Shown: positions 9,420 through 20,849 of the stretch, one piece after another | Numbering within the stretch: position 1 is the stretch's first letter | Layout of the letters: every line of letters begins with the position of its first letter | From: Planctomycetota bacterium | GTDB taxonomy: Bacteria > Planctomycetota > UBA1135 | Length of the DNA: 64,000 nt | NCBI GenBank assembly: GCA_018671175.1 | Contig: JABHIE010000018.1 | Span: forward strand, 62,001-126,000 | Direction: 5' to 3' | Position numbers and translations under genes: made by a program | The notes under the pieces: model-generated | Database searches by the model: none | The model's input: the letters and a program-made list of their open reading frames with translations, nothing else | What the model was told of the DNA's origin: nothing

Positions 9420-10145
9420 TTAGCTAATGAGGTAAAGAAGTGGGAAGAGGAAGATCCAGATGAGGTCAACCAAGTGCCAGTAAAGGCCCGAGAAATCGAC
9501 GGCGTTGAAATTTTTGGGGCCAAAATCGCCACGCCGAGCGCGGAAGATTAGCCAAAGAATCAGAATCATGCCAATCAAGACATGCACACCGTGCAGGCCT
9601 GTCATCACAAAGTAAATGCCAAAGAATAAACCCACGATGGTTTTGGTCTCTGGGTCGAGAGCGTCAATAGCCGCCGTCGCAGAACTATGCGCCCGCACCT
9701 CAGCGATAACCGCTGGGTCAGCATTTGGGTTAAACAAAGAATGCTCAGCAGAGGCCCAGAGCAAACCCTCATGGTATTTGTGCGAATACTCTTGTGACTT
9801 CACACCCATAAACGCCGCAGCGCAAACAAGTGTAATCACAAGATTGATAATAAGCGCCCGCGTTTGCCCCAACTGCGCATTGCGCACAGCCCAAGCCATC
9901 GACAGTGAGCTCAGAATCAAGACAGCCGTATTGATGGCGCCCCAAGTCGTATCGAGGAACTGTGCAGCAAATTGATAAGCCTCAGGGTGGTTGTTGCGAT
10001 ACATCGCATAAGCCACAAAGAGACCGCCAAAAAGCATGATCTCTGTCAGGAGGAATGTCCAGATGCCCAACTTGCCCGTCTCGAGCTGCTGCTCGGCTGA
10101 GTCAAAATGGTGCGCGACGTGTTCGTTTTGTGTGGTGGCGGTCAT
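9420..10145 (-). CDS. ctaE: Cytochrome c oxidase subunit III (paralogue 1)
   Basis: KLGIWTFLLTEIMLFGGLFVAYAMYR, FVMTGLHGVHVLIGM, YWHLVDLIWIFLFPLLYL. Confidence 0.93.
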   Translation of the reverse strand: MTATTQNEHVAHHFDSAEQQLETGKLGIWTFLLTEIMLFGGLFVAYAMYRNNHPEAYQFAAQFLDTTWGAINTAVLILSSLSMAWAVRNAQLGQTRALIINLVITLVCAAAFMGVKSQEYSHKYHEGLLWASAEHSLFNPNADPAVIAEVRAHSSATAAIDALDPETKTIVGLFFGIYFVMTGLHGVHVLIGMILILWLIFRARRGDFGPKNFNAVDFSGLYWHLVDLIWIFLFPLLYLIS

Positions 10146-10157
10146 GTCGTTGAATGT

Positions 10158-11837
10158 CTAGGAATTGTGCCCGCGCATATCGGCGAGATATGGGTTGCCT
10201 GGCATTGGGTTCACAGGAAGGTAACCCTGCTCTTCTTCGCTCCAGGCGACAAGATTCATGTCGTATGGGTCGCCAACTTCGGGAGCCTCATCAAAGTTAT
10301 GAGGCGCCGCTGGTGATTGACACTGCCACTCAAGAGTGACACCACCCCAAGGGTTAGCTGGGGCATCTTTACCGGAGCGCAATGATTTCAACAGAACCCA
10401 GCAAGTCCAGACCAAAGAGAGGCCGAGGAACATCGCACCAATGGTTGACCACTTGTTGTACATCTCAAACTGTGGACGATAGTCAAAGTAACGACGAGGC
10501 ATGCCTTGTGTACCCGCAAGAAATTGCGGAAGGAAAGTGAGGTTAAAGCCAACGAAAGCAAAAACCGCAGCCCAGCGAGCTTGCACATCGTTGTACATTT
10601 TGCCGAAGATTTTCGGCCACCAATAATGGACGCCGCCCAAGAATGAAAAGAGCGCAGATCCAACCATCACGAAATGGAAGTGAGCCACAACAAAGTAAGT
10701 GTCGTGCAGCTGCACATCAGTGCCGAGCGTTGCCAAGAACAAACCCGTCAAGCCTCCAATGCCGAAAAGCCAAATGACACTCAAGCCATAAACCATTGGT
10801 GCGGCGAGATTGATCGAGCCTTTGTAAAGGGTCGCAATCCAGTTAAACACTTTAATCGCTGACGGAATTGCCACCGTAAAGGTAAGCGCCGAGAAAATCA
10901 CCGACACCAAAACGGATTGACCGGAGACAAAGAGGTGGTGCCCCCAAACGAAAAAGCTCAGAAGAGCAATCGCAACAGAAGCCAACGCAATCGACTTGTA
11001 ACCGAAAATTGGCTTGCGGCTAAAGGTCGCAAACAACTCAGACAAAACGCCCATTGCGGGCAGAATCATCACATAGACCGCTGGGTGGCTGTAGAACCAA
11101 AACAGATGCTCAAAGAGAATCGGGTCACCGCCAAGGTCAGGGTTAAAAATGCCAATGCCCATCAACCGCTCAACGGCAACGAGCAATAGTGCAATACCCA
11201 AAACAGGTGTCGCCAAAATCTGAATCACTGAGGTGGCATACAAAGCCCAAAGCAGCAAAGGCATTTTAAAATACTCCATGCCTTTGGGCCGCATCTTGTG
11301 AATCGTCACAATGAAATTAAGCCCCGTGAAAATCGAGCTAAAGCCAAGAATGAAGCCGCCCAAAGCCGCCATAAACACAGAGGTCTGCGTTGTCGTGCTG
11401 TATGGGGCATAGAAAGTCCAGCCCGTGTCAAGGCCGCCCGTCAGAATTGCCGTCACTAAGCAGAGTGCGCCCACCAAGTAAAGGTGGTAACTCAAGCGGT
11501 TAATTCGCGGGAAAGCCACATCTTTTGCCCCCAACATCATCGGTACCACAAAGTTGCCGAGCGCTGCAGGAATCGATGGAATGATGACCAAGAAAATCAT
11601 CACCGCCCCGTGAAGCGTAAACAGCTGATTGTAAACATCAGCCGGCATCAAGCCAGGGCCGTCGCCGTTTGGCGCCCAAAGCTCTGCACGAATGAGAAGC
11701 GCGAAGATGCCACCCAAAAAGAGCGAAGCGATAATTGACCAAAGATACATCACGCCGATGCGCTTATGGTCAAGCGTCATGATCCAGGACTTAAAGCCCT
11801 TTTCACAATTCAGGTAATTCAAAGATGCGTCAGACAT
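10158..11837 (-). CDS. ctaD: Cytochrome c oxidase subunit I (caa3-like, A2-type)
   Basis: 559 aa; [17 protein letters not shown] (YSHPxV motif), [25 protein letters not shown]. Confidence 0.97.
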   Translation of the reverse strand: MSDASLNYLNCEKGFKSWIMTLDHKRIGVMYLWSIIASLFLGGIFALLIRAELWAPNGDGPGLMPADVYNQLFTLHGAVMIFLVIIPSIPAALGNFVVPMMLGAKDVAFPRINRLSYHLYLVGALCLVTAILTGGLDTGWTFYAPYSTTTQTSVFMAALGGFILGFSSIFTGLNFIVTIHKMRPKGMEYFKMPLLLWALYATSVIQILATPVLGIALLLVAVERLMGIGIFNPDLGGDPILFEHLFWFYSHPAVYVMILPAMGVLSELFATFSRKPIFGYKSIALASVAIALLSFFVWGHHLFVSGQSVLVSVIFSALTFTVAIPSAIKVFNWIATLYKGSINLAAPMVYGLSVIWLFGIGGLTGLFLATLGTDVQLHDTYFVVAHFHFVMVGSALFSFLGGVHYWWPKIFGKMYNDVQARWAAVFAFVGFNLTFLPQFLAGTQGMPRRYFDYRPQFEMYNKWSTIGAMFLGLSLVWTCWVLLKSLRSGKDAPANPWGGVTLEWQCQSPAAPHNFDEAPEVGDPYDMNLVAWSEEEQGYLPVNPMPGNPYLADMRGHNS

Positions 11838-11840
11838 GAT

Positions 11841-12827
11841 CTACTTGCCCCCCAGGGACTGAATGTAAGCGGCAATCGCCAAAATCTCTTTCTCTTTTAG
11901 CTGACCTTGATAGGTCGGCATGGTCGGGCCGAAACCCTTAACCAGTTTTGCTTGAGGCTCAAGGATGGACTCGCGGATGTAATTCTCATCCATGACAACG
12001 GGCGGGCCGCCTTCGATAGGCCGCTCTGTTCCGTACATGTCTTTGAGCGAAGGCCCAACAAGGGTAATCCCGGCTGAAACATCGTGGCAGGCATTACAGC
12101 CCTTAAGCGTGAAGAACTTTGCGCCCGCCTCGACAGGTGACATCTTGGCGAGCAAATCGCCCGCTTCAAGCATCCATTTGTCAAACTCGGCTTGCGACTG
12201 AACAATAACTTTGGTGTTCATGCCAGAGTGCTCGGTGCCGCAATACTCGGTGCAGAGCAAGTTGAACTCACCCTCAAGAATCGGCTCAAACCACATCTCG
12301 GTGATGCGACCAGGCACGACATCTTTTTTAACACGGAACTCGGGGATCCAGACGCTGTGAATCACATCGCTTGATGTCATCACCAAACGCATGGGAGTAT
12401 TCACCGCGCATCGCAACTCACTTGTTTCAGTGCCGTCGGGGTACTTAAATGACCAAGACCACTTTTGACCCGAGACCTCAACGCGCATGGCATCGGCCGG
12501 AGCAATGGATTGATCGATATAGTTTTGCATGCCCCAATAAAACATCATAACCATCAAAGCCGTCGGAATGACCGACCAGACAATTTCAAGCATCGTGTTA
12601 TGAGTTGGGGAAGGCTGCGGCTCTGGGCAGCGGCTACGGCGGTACTTCACAACAAAGAACAGCGTTGCCAGATTAATCAATAAAAAGGCAATGCCGGAAA
12701 TGGTCAGAATGAAGTAGAACAGCCAATCGTGATCGGCAGCAACCGTCGAAGCCTGAACCGGAAAGAGAAAATCTCCTTGGTTGGCAGCCTCTTGGACGGC
12801 AGACATCATGAGTAAGGAAAGGGTCAT
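11841..12827 (-). CDS. ctaC: Cytochrome c oxidase subunit II with fused C-terminal cytochrome c domain
   Basis: CuA motif CTEYCGTEHSGM and haem c motif CNACHD. Confidence 0.95.
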   Translation of the reverse strand: MTLSLLMMSAVQEAANQGDFLFPVQASTVAADHDWLFYFILTISGIAFLLINLATLFFVVKYRRSRCPEPQPSPTHNTMLEIVWSVIPTALMVMMFYWGMQNYIDQSIAPADAMRVEVSGQKWSWSFKYPDGTETSELRCAVNTPMRLVMTSSDVIHSVWIPEFRVKKDVVPGRITEMWFEPILEGEFNLLCTEYCGTEHSGMNTKVIVQSQAEFDKWMLEAGDLLAKMSPVEAGAKFFTLKGCNACHDVSAGITLVGPSLKDMYGTERPIEGGPPVVMDENYIRESILEPQAKLVKGFGPTMPTYQGQLKEKEILAIAAYIQSLGGK

Positions 12828-13651
12828 GCAGTGTGACTCTGGTTGGGTGTGCGCCCACCTCGGAATAGTCGGTAAAAGAAACCGAGCAATCCAAGCGTAA
12901 GCAGTGCGCCAAAAACACGGACGAGATTCATCGCGGCGGGCGCGTATCGCCCCGTATTGGCGTCGTAAACAAAACAGTAAAGGAGGACTTTATCGAAAGA
13001 CGAAGTGACCTCGCCCTGCGCGCACTCAAGCAATGACATCTCGAGTGTGCGCGCAGGTATTTGAATCCCGTAGAGGTAGCGCGTAACGCGACCCTCTGGG
13101 GTAAGCAGCATGGCAACCGCTGCGTGTGCGTATTGGTCTTTGTCGGCTATGTATTGAAAACCAAAACCAACGGCATCTGCGAATTGACGAATCAAATCAG
13201 CGTCAGCCGAGACCAAGACTGGCCAAGCGTGGTCATCAACCTTTCGGCCATAACCCTCAAGCAAACTCTTGCGGAAGTCGGCAGCGTGCTCAGGTGTGTC
13301 GCGAGGGTCAATGCTGACCGTAACCACCTGGAACTGATCGCCCACGCGCCAAGTCGCCTCAGCTAGTGCATTCGAAAGCCCGTCAAGCTGCAAATTGCAA
13401 AGCATCGGGCAGTTGGCGTAATTAAGCGTGAGCAAAACGGGTTTGCCTTGACCAAGTAAATCGCCAATCCGTACATCTTTGCCCGTGTGGTCTGTAAAAA
13501 CCAAATCAAGCGGCAATTCAGCATTGAGGCGTTCGACAACCCCTGCGGCACGCAACTGATCGAGCTCTTCGCTCGCAAAAGTTTGCGCGTTTGCCGAAAC
13601 GCACGCTGCAAAAGCAACGCCCGTAATCAGCAATGCAGAGGACAAGCTCAT
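12824..13651 (-). CDS. SCO1/SenC family protein
   Basis: LTLNYANCPMLCNLQLDGL; VVTVSIDPRDTP; C-terminal TM. Confidence 0.9.
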   Translation of the reverse strand: MSLSSALLITGVAFAACVSANAQTFASEELDQLRAAGVVERLNAELPLDLVFTDHTGKDVRIGDLLGQGKPVLLTLNYANCPMLCNLQLDGLSNALAEATWRVGDQFQVVTVSIDPRDTPEHAADFRKSLLEGYGRKVDDHAWPVLVSADADLIRQFADAVGFGFQYIADKDQYAHAAVAMLLTPEGRVTRYLYGIQIPARTLEMSLLECAQGEVTSSFDKVLLYCFVYDANTGRYAPAAMNLVRVFGALLTLGLLGFFYRLFRGGRTPNQSHTA

Positions 13652-13653
13652 TG

Positions 13654-13902
13654 TTACTCGCCTTTGGTTTTGACGACTTCAGCCATCGCGGCGTCGATGT
13701 CGGCAAGGTCAGAAGCGTGCTCTTTTTGCATCGCCGCAAGCGGCTTATGCACAGCAGGATATTTGGCAGCCGTGTTATCGCGAATCTCAGTATTCATCAC
13801 GGCAATCGTGACATAAACCAAAACCAGCGTCAGGATGCTACCCACCACGGCAATTACGCCGAGGCTTGCAGCAGAAACATCGTCTTTTTTAGCAGCAGGC
13901 AT
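13654..13902 (-). CDS. Small single-TM protein within the ACIII/oxidase operon
   Basis: 82 aa: MPAAKKDDVSAASLGVIAVVGSILTLVLVYVTIAVMNTEIRDNTAAKYPAVHKPLAAMQKEHASDLADIDAAMAEVVKTKGE; 2 bp from SCO and 6 bp from actF. Confidence 0.7.
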   Translation of the reverse strand: MPAAKKDDVSAASLGVIAVVGSILTLVLVYVTIAVMNTEIRDNTAAKYPAVHKPLAAMQKEHASDLADIDAAMAEVVKTKGE

Positions 13903-13908
13903 ATCTTT

Positions 13909-15210
13909 TTAGATGTTGTGGAAGCCGAGGCATTTCGGCAGAAGCGGATCATTTTTGGCAAGCAAAGGGCGCTTGCCCGCTGTCGAAGCCACGCCTGCAA
14001 CAAACAGGCAGAACAAACCAACAGGGATCAAAACTTCCATGGCGCCGAGCGGCAGACTTGTGCCTGGCTCAGCAATCGGGATGTTTTGCATTTTGCCGTC
14101 AACCATGATGTCGACGCCATTGGCCGCTTTAGTGAATTGAGGCAAAATGAGGTAGTACAAGTCAAACAAGTGCGCAACGAGCATGTACCAAGCCCAAAAC
14201 TTAAGCGTCTTGCGGCTACGCTTGACATGGCGAGACAACAAACCCAAGAAAGGGATCACGAAAGTCAAGATGAGCAAAGCCCAAGATACATTTGTCCAGG
14301 GGTCAGATTGGCGCAGTAAGTACCAACCCGTTTCCTCAGGGATGTCGGCATACCACAGCAACATAAACTGTGAAAACGCGATGTAGCCCCAAAAGAAAAC
14401 AAACGCAAACAAGAATTTACCGAGGTCGTGGTAGTGCTCTTGATTGAACACGCCGACCATCAAGTTGCGGTCTTGTAGCCAATCCATTGTGATTGCCAAG
14501 AAGGCGAAAATCGCAATCACGCAACCCGAAAAGTAATACACACCAAAGATGGTGGAGAACCAAGCTGGGTCAAGGGACATCAGCAAATCAAACGATGCCG
14601 CAGTCAAAGTGATCGCAAACAAGATCATGCTAGGCGCGGCCACTTTGCGCATAGCAAATGTTGGGCGCACATCATCGCCAGAATTGTCTTGCTCGACCGA
14701 CTTCTTATTGAAGTAGCGCGCCATCAAAATCCAGACGCCGAAATAAAACACTTGGCGAATCAAAAAGAAGCTGACATTAAGGAAGGCGTGCTTGCCTTCA
14801 ATCAGCGATGCGTGCGCGCCATGCGGGTGCAGCCATGGCCACAGCAAACCGCCAAACTCATCTTGGCCGACATGGCTCAACAATGGGTAAAGCAGAGGCA
14901 AACCCATCAGCATGACAAGCGGGAATTGCGCCATCACGGTTTCTGCAACGCGGCGAACCGTCGTTGACCAAAACGAGCCCGTAATGTGCTGAATCAGAAC
15001 AAAGAACACAGAGCCGAGCGCGATGCTTAGCACAAAAGTGTAGCCCAATAGGTAGTCGTGAAAGAAGTGCCGCCAAGCATCGCCTTCGGCAAAACCGAGA
15101 TAGGCCGAAATCGCGAGAGCCAAGACGCCGACAGAGGTGGCATTGCGCTTGAGGCGCGCGCCGTGTTCGCCGAGCGTGTATGTGGCAGGATCGATGGTGT
15201 GATTTTCCAT
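13909..15210 (-). CDS. actF: Alternative complex III subunit ActF (polytopic quinol-binding-like)
   Basis: 433 aa polytopic; position in the act operon; FFWGYIAFSQFMLLWYADIPEETGWYLLR is typical of ActF. Confidence 0.9.
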   Translation of the reverse strand: MENHTIDPATYTLGEHGARLKRNATSVGVLALAISAYLGFAEGDAWRHFFHDYLLGYTFVLSIALGSVFFVLIQHITGSFWSTTVRRVAETVMAQFPLVMLMGLPLLYPLLSHVGQDEFGGLLWPWLHPHGAHASLIEGKHAFLNVSFFLIRQVFYFGVWILMARYFNKKSVEQDNSGDDVRPTFAMRKVAAPSMILFAITLTAASFDLLMSLDPAWFSTIFGVYYFSGCVIAIFAFLAITMDWLQDRNLMVGVFNQEHYHDLGKFLFAFVFFWGYIAFSQFMLLWYADIPEETGWYLLRQSDPWTNVSWALLILTFVIPFLGLLSRHVKRSRKTLKFWAWYMLVAHLFDLYYLILPQFTKAANGVDIMVDGKMQNIPIAEPGTSLPLGAMEVLIPVGLFCLFVAGVASTAGKRPLLAKNDPLLPKCLGFHNI

Positions 15211-15226
15211 TTTGTATTCCCCCTAT

Positions 15227-16411
15227 CTATTTAGCGGCTTGAGCTTTTTGCAAAGCCTTGAGGTAGAGGATGACATCCCAGCGATTAGCGGCAGACATTT
15301 GCGCCGCGTAGCCAGGCATCGTGTTTATGCCCTTGGTAATCGTTTCAAAAACTTTACCTGGAGTTTGCTCAACGATCCGTTCGTCAAGCAGATTGGTGAC
15401 CATCCATGTTTGCCCGATGGACGCCGCGCGGCGAGCCACCATGCCATCACCTTTGCCGCTATCACCATGGCAAGTGGCGCAGTAGATGTTGTATTGCTCG
15501 CGACCATTTTCGAGAGCGGCTTCGTCAATCACGACACCCTTAGGGAACTCGGTGACTGGCTTGCCGTCTCGCAAACCTGAGTAGGCTGCATTAGATGGGT
15601 CGGACTTACCCAAGTCGCCCTGAGCAATCGTGCCGTCAATTGGCTTGAGCGTTGCCGTGCCATCAGCAAACAGCGGATGATTCTCAAGACCCAACGGGGC
15701 TGTTTGCGCCTTAAACTTTTGCTGGAAGTCCATGTTGGGCACAAGGTGGAAACGCGTTTCTTCGGTCGTTGAGCTGCGCGAAGCCGCGATCATTGCAGGC
15801 GGCAGCAAAACCAATGCCGTCATGATTGCGGCGACAGCCTTAAAGCCGAATGGAGGTGAAGTTGGCTCATCAGGAACATCGACTAGCTCAACCGCACTCG
15901 CGCCAGTTGATGTCAAAAACTCAGCCGTTTTCTTTGGATCAAACTGAGCGTCTTTGGCCTCAATCACAACAAAGAAACGGTCGGATGTTGCCCGCGAAAA
16001 ACGCTCTTTGCGGAACAACGGGTTGTACCACTGTGGCAGCTTATTCAGGATGAACATGCCAAACAGCGCGGCAAACGCCGAGAACAAAACTGTAGTCTCA
16101 AAGGCCACAGGAATGTTAGCCGGGATTGACCAGTCAGGCTTGCCAGAGATGACATACGGATAATCAACCGCGTTCATCCACCATTGCATGAGCATGCCCG
16201 CGACTAAACCCGTGATGCCGCCAGCCAAAACAATCCAGGGCAGAATTGTGGGCTTGACATCCATGGCGTCGTCGAGGCCGTGAACTGGAAACGGCGTATG
16301 GCAATCCCAGTGCCTGAAGCCGCTATCGCGAACCTGCTCGGCCGCATGCATGATGCCGTCAACCGTTTCATATTCAGCAAGGATGCCGTGAATTTCGTTT
16401 TGATGAGTCAT
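15227..16411 (-). CDS. ActD (DUF3341)-ActE (monohaem cytochrome c) fusion of alternative complex III
   Basis: N-terminal ILAEYETVDGIMHAAEQVRDSGFRHWDCHTPFPVHGLDDAM (ActD) continuous with a C-terminal cytochrome c domain YNIYCATCHGDSGKGDGMVA (ActE). Confidence 0.9.
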   Translation of the reverse strand: MTHQNEIHGILAEYETVDGIMHAAEQVRDSGFRHWDCHTPFPVHGLDDAMDVKPTILPWIVLAGGITGLVAGMLMQWWMNAVDYPYVISGKPDWSIPANIPVAFETTVLFSAFAALFGMFILNKLPQWYNPLFRKERFSRATSDRFFVVIEAKDAQFDPKKTAEFLTSTGASAVELVDVPDEPTSPPFGFKAVAAIMTALVLLPPAMIAASRSSTTEETRFHLVPNMDFQQKFKAQTAPLGLENHPLFADGTATLKPIDGTIAQGDLGKSDPSNAAYSGLRDGKPVTEFPKGVVIDEAALENGREQYNIYCATCHGDSGKGDGMVARRAASIGQTWMVTNLLDERIVEQTPGKVFETITKGINTMPGYAAQMSAANRWDVILYLKALQKAQAAK

Positions 16412-17815
16412 CTATTCGCCCTCCTCTTTTTTGTGGCCGTGAGCGTGAGCTGTTGGCAAAACGGTCTTGACTTCAGCAACTGCAATCATCGGCAAGAAGC
16501 GGACGAACAGCAGGAACAAGGTCGCGAACAAACCAAAACTGCCAAGGAATGTCAGCATGTCAATCGCGGTTGGTTTGAAGTATTGCCAACTCGATGGCAC
16601 GAAATCGCGGCTTAGCGAAGTGACGGTAATCACGAAACGCTCGAACCACATGCCAACATTGACGAGCAACACGATTGGGTACATCACCCAAAGGTTGCGG
16701 CGCAACTTACGGAACCAGAACAACTGCGGAAACAAAACATTGCAGCTAACCATCGTCCAGTAAGCCCAAGCGTAAGGGCCGAACGCGCGGTTTACGAAAG
16801 CGAATGCTTCGTATTGATTACCCGAATACCAAGCCATAAAGAACTCGGTCATGTAGGCGTAACCCACAATCATGCCCGTGGTCAAAATGACCTTATTCAT
16901 GTTTTCGAGGTGGCGCATCGTGACGATGTGCTTCAACCCGAAAAACTGGCGCGCGGGAACCATCAAGGTCACCACCATCGCAAAGCCAGAGAACACCGCA
17001 CCCGCTACAAAGTAGGGCGGGAAAATCGTCGTGTGCCAACCAGGTGTTTGCGCGACAGCAAAGTCAAAAGACACAACCGAGTGCACCGAAAGCACAAGCG
17101 GCGTAGCCAAAGCGGCCAACAACAAGTAAGCGCGCTCATAACGATGCCAGTGGCGGTTAGAACCCGACCAACCCAGCGAGAAAACCCCGTAGGCCATACG
17201 GCGAATCTTGGTGTTAGCGCGGTCGCGAATCGTCGCGAGGTCAGGGATCATGCCCATGTACCAGAACAGCAAAGAAACCGTCGCGTAAGTTGAAACCGCA
17301 AAAACATCCCAGAGAAGAGGTGAGCGGAAGTTAGGCCACATCGACATCTGGTTTGGAATCGGGAACAACCAATAGGCGAACCAAATTCGGCCTACATGGA
17401 CGGCAGGGAACAAGCCCGCGCAAGCCACAGCGAAAATCGTCATGGCCTCAGCAAAGCGGTTAATGGATGTGCGCCAATCTTGTCGGAACAAAAACAAAAC
17501 CGCCGAGATCAGCGTGCCTGCGTGGCCAATACCAACCCAGAACACAAAGTTAACAATCGGCCAACCCCAAGCGACAGGCTGGTTGTTGCCCCAAACGCCA
17601 ACACCAGTAACCACAAGATAGGTGAGGCAAGCGCCAAGGATGCCAAGCAAAGTCAAGGCGATGGCAAAGGCGATATACCAAGCACGCGGTGGCTTGGGCC
17701 ACTCGGTGATGCCGGCCACCTCTTGCGTGACTTGCGTGAAAGAAGGATCGCCCTCGATTAAATTTGCAGGGTAGATTGCTTCAACATCAAGTTGCGTCAA
17801 TTCGGCTTTAGCCAT
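16412..17815 (-). CDS. actC: Alternative complex III subunit ActC (NrfD-like)
   Basis: Polytopic NrfD-like ([47 protein letters not shown]). MAKAELTQ start at 17815 overlaps the actB stop. Confidence 0.92.
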   Translation of the reverse strand: MAKAELTQLDVEAIYPANLIEGDPSFTQVTQEVAGITEWPKPPRAWYIAFAIALTLLGILGACLTYLVVTGVGVWGNNQPVAWGWPIVNFVFWVGIGHAGTLISAVLFLFRQDWRTSINRFAEAMTIFAVACAGLFPAVHVGRIWFAYWLFPIPNQMSMWPNFRSPLLWDVFAVSTYATVSLLFWYMGMIPDLATIRDRANTKIRRMAYGVFSLGWSGSNRHWHRYERAYLLLAALATPLVLSVHSVVSFDFAVAQTPGWHTTIFPPYFVAGAVFSGFAMVVTLMVPARQFFGLKHIVTMRHLENMNKVILTTGMIVGYAYMTEFFMAWYSGNQYEAFAFVNRAFGPYAWAYWTMVSCNVLFPQLFWFRKLRRNLWVMYPIVLLVNVGMWFERFVITVTSLSRDFVPSSWQYFKPTAIDMLTFLGSFGLFATLFLLFVRFLPMIAVAEVKTVLPTAHAHGHKKEEGE

Positions 17816-20800
17816 GGTGCACCTCCGGGGTAGCTGCGTGCGCGTTGTGATCGGCTGTTTCTGCGACAGCAAGATCAGGGTGCGGGTTGCGAATGCGCGC
17901 CAAGTAGTGCGTGCGCATCTGCAAATTTAATTCAGACAACAACTCGTAGTTACGCGGGTTGCTGTACATCTTGTTAACCTCGCTTTCGGGGTCGTTAAGA
18001 TCACCGAAGACAATCGCGTCGGTTGGGCAAACCTGCGCGCAAGCCGGCACAATGTCGCCATCACGCAATTCGCGCCCCTCGTTACGAGCGTCGTGCTTAC
18101 CAGTATGAATCCGTTGCACGCAGTAGGTGCACTTTTCCATGACGCCACGACTACGGACGGTCACCTCTGGGTTTTGCATCAAGTGCAGGGTTTCATTACC
18201 TGGCTTGCTGAGCGCCTCGGTATTGTCAAAGAAGTTAAAGCGACGGACTTTAACCGGGCAGTTGTTGGCGCAATAGCGCGTGCCAATGCAACGGTTGTAA
18301 GCCATATCGTTTAGGCCTTCAGAGCTGTGCGTCGTCGCGCCAGCAGGGCAAACCTCTTCGCAAGGAGCCATCTCACACTGGGTGCAACTCACAGGCATCG
18401 TAATCGCCTGCGGGTCATCGGCATCGCCAGAATAGTAGCGGTCCATGCGAATCCAGTGCATCTCACGACCAGCAATCACCTGCTCTTTACCCACAACAGG
18501 GATGTTGTTTTCAGACTGACAAGCAATCGTGCAACCGTTGCAACCATTACAAGTTGCGAGGTCAATGGTCATCCCCCATTTGTGGCCCGTGTCATAAAGG
18601 CGCTTATCGAAAAGCGAAACATTGGCCGGGTGGTGGACGCGATGCGATGCGAAATCTGGGTGGTCGTTGAACTCGGTCAATGAACCCTCGCGCGCAATGG
18701 CGGGCAGACGCTGCTCGCGCCCTTGCATGCCCGTTTGATCGATGAGGTGGTGCTCTTGTGTTTGAGCAAGCTCATAGGTCGCACCCGTTGCAAGAATCGT
18801 TGCCGACGACCAACTCATGCCTTTGCTTGAGCGAATCGCGCTTGCATTAAAGCCTAGGTCGCGGATATCTGCATCAAGCAGACCGCCCACATGACCCGCA
18901 GCCGTGCGCCCATAACCCAAAGTTAGAGTCGCAGCGTTTTGCGCGTGGCCAGGTAAAACATAAACCGCGGCATCAAGAGTCTTGCCGGCAGTTGTAATCG
19001 TAACCATCGAACCGGTAGTCACGCCCTCAGCCTCAGCCGTTTTCGGCGCGAGCATCAGAGCGTTATCCCAAGTCATTTTGGTCATGCTGTCAGGTAGCTC
19101 TTGCAACCAACCTGAGTTCGCAAAGCGGCCATCCCAAACAGATGCATCTGCGCGGAAAGCAATCTCAAGACCTTCGCCTTGAAGCGTTGCTGCATCAAAC
19201 TGAGGAGCCGCCAATGGAACGGCCGTAACAGGGACGCCCTTGGCTTTGGGTGCGACGAAACCGTCATGCACGGCCTTGCGCCATGCCGAATCAGACCGAG
19301 AAACGGATTCTGAAAAAGTTTCGCGGACGAGCGTGAAGGCCATCTTGGCTTCACCTATTAGTGAGGAGAGCAACTCTATGGAAGAACGGCCACCCCAAAG
19401 AGGGTGAATCGCCGGCTGCGCGACAGTCATGGAGCCGTCCCAACCGCGGGTGTCTGCCCATGCCTCGAGGAAATGGGCGCGCGGCACATGCCAACCACAA
19501 GAGAGCGAAGTCTCGTCGCGGTAGAGCGAAAGGTGCGCCGTGTTGCCCTTTAGCTCAGCGAGCAAACCCGCAAAATCGGCGTCGGCTGGGGCGTTGTAGA
19601 CCGGGTTGCCGCCAAGAATCATCAGACTCTTAACCGCGCCAGACTTAACGGCCTTAGCTAGAGAAGCAATTTCGCCAGCGCCGGAATAAACCAGCTCAAC
19701 GGGGCGATACTCGACCGTGTGGCCAACCGCACCCAACGCAACATTGAGTAACTGAGCGCGCGCATGCACGCCCGCTGGCTGGTCGGGGCCGACCGAAATC
19801 ATGGCCGCGCCTTTGTTGGCAAGCAGGTCTTTCGCCAAAGCCTTAATGAAAGCCTGGCTCTTTTTTTCACCAAGGAAGCCGCCCTTTGGCGCAGCAACCT
19901 GACTCAAGCCCATCTCGGCCTCAAGCGCAGCCAAGAAAGCACCAATTTGAGATGCACGAATCGGCAAGCGCTGATCCGCCTGACCGCCAGTTGGTGAGAA
20001 GGTTGACTCAACCGACCACAAGCGATTCATGCCATGGCCGTCTTCGGGACGCCGCCCTTTTGCGAAACCGCGCGCATTGCGCAAAGCCGCAGGGTGCATA
20101 TGAAAAAGGTCGTCATCAAGCGCAAGGATGACTTTTGCCGCGCCAGTGTTGTAATCGGGTCGGACGGGCATCTTGAACGCCAACTCACAACCCATGCGCT
20201 CATTGTCACGATTGACCGGCTCGTAAGTGAACCACTTTGCGTTGGGGTTCGCGGCGAGCCATGCGGCCTTCATGCGCATAAAAGATGGTGAAGCAGATGC
20301 CTCGGAAAGGATGGCCGCGCCAGCGCCTTTGAGGTTTGCCGAAGCCCAAGCATCGAAAGCAGCCCAGTCAGACTCGGTCTCGTTGCCGTTTTCGAATTGA
20401 GCCACACCACGCGAGCGGTCTGGGTCATAAAGCTCAAGCATCGCAGCTTGCGCCCAAGTGCTGGTCGCACCATTTGAGTTGGGGTCAAGCTTGTTGCCCT
20501 CAACCTTGACCGGGCGGCCATCGTAACTCGTGATGTTTAAGCCCTGGCCATATCCGCCAAGCTCAAACGAAGAAGCGTAAGTCTTTGATGTGCCGGGCAC
20601 CCAGCCCTCTGGGCGGTCGGCAAGTGGCGCGATGTTTTCTTTTTTCCAGGTACAGCTCGTTGCACCCGCCAACGCGACGGATGCGCCCATCAACTGCAAG
20701 AATCGACGGCGTGAAGAAGTCGTCCAGGCCTCTTCGTCGCCCGCTTCGAACTCAGCGCCGAGCTTTTCAAGAAACTCAGGTGTGGCCTCAAGCTCAGCGA

Positions 20801-20849
20801 GCGAACGCCAATGCTTTTGCATATTTTCAGAACGGTTTAGCGATGACAT
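17808..20849 (-). CDS. actB: Alternative complex III subunit ActB (molybdopterin-like domain plus Fe-S domain)
   Basis: About 1013 aa; Tat-like [17 protein letters not shown]; Fe-S motifs [50 protein letters not shown]...[13 protein letters not shown] at 20858 is an alternative start. Confidence 0.95.
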   Translation of the reverse strand: MSSLNRSENMQKHWRSLAELEATPEFLEKLGAEFEAGDEEAWTTSSRRRFLQLMGASVALAGATSCTWKKENIAPLADRPEGWVPGTSKTYASSFELGGYGQGLNITSYDGRPVKVEGNKLDPNSNGATSTWAQAAMLELYDPDRSRGVAQFENGNETESDWAAFDAWASANLKGAGAAILSEASASPSFMRMKAAWLAANPNAKWFTYEPVNRDNERMGCELAFKMPVRPDYNTGAAKVILALDDDLFHMHPAALRNARGFAKGRRPEDGHGMNRLWSVESTFSPTGGQADQRLPIRASQIGAFLAALEAEMGLSQVAAPKGGFLGEKKSQAFIKALAKDLLANKGAAMISVGPDQPAGVHARAQLLNVALGAVGHTVEYRPVELVYSGAGEIASLAKAVKSGAVKSLMILGGNPVYNAPADADFAGLLAELKGNTAHLSLYRDETSLSCGWHVPRAHFLEAWADTRGWDGSMTVAQPAIHPLWGGRSSIELLSSLIGEAKMAFTLVRETFSESVSRSDSAWRKAVHDGFVAPKAKGVPVTAVPLAAPQFDAATLQGEGLEIAFRADASVWDGRFANSGWLQELPDSMTKMTWDNALMLAPKTAEAEGVTTGSMVTITTAGKTLDAAVYVLPGHAQNAATLTLGYGRTAAGHVGGLLDADIRDLGFNASAIRSSKGMSWSSATILATGATYELAQTQEHHLIDQTGMQGREQRLPAIAREGSLTEFNDHPDFASHRVHHPANVSLFDKRLYDTGHKWGMTIDLATCNGCNGCTIACQSENNIPVVGKEQVIAGREMHWIRMDRYYSGDADDPQAITMPVSCTQCEMAPCEEVCPAGATTHSSEGLNDMAYNRCIGTRYCANNCPVKVRRFNFFDNTEALSKPGNETLHLMQNPEVTVRSRGVMEKCTYCVQRIHTGKHDARNEGRELRDGDIVPACAQVCPTDAIVFGDLNDPESEVNKMYSNPRNYELLSELNLQMRTHYLARIRNPHPDLAVAETADHNAHAATPEVHHG

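Noticed and set aside
13633-14319. 228-aa plus-strand ORF
   Set aside because: Antisense to actF and the small TM gene, with basic low-complexity translation. The recognised family is on the opposite strand.
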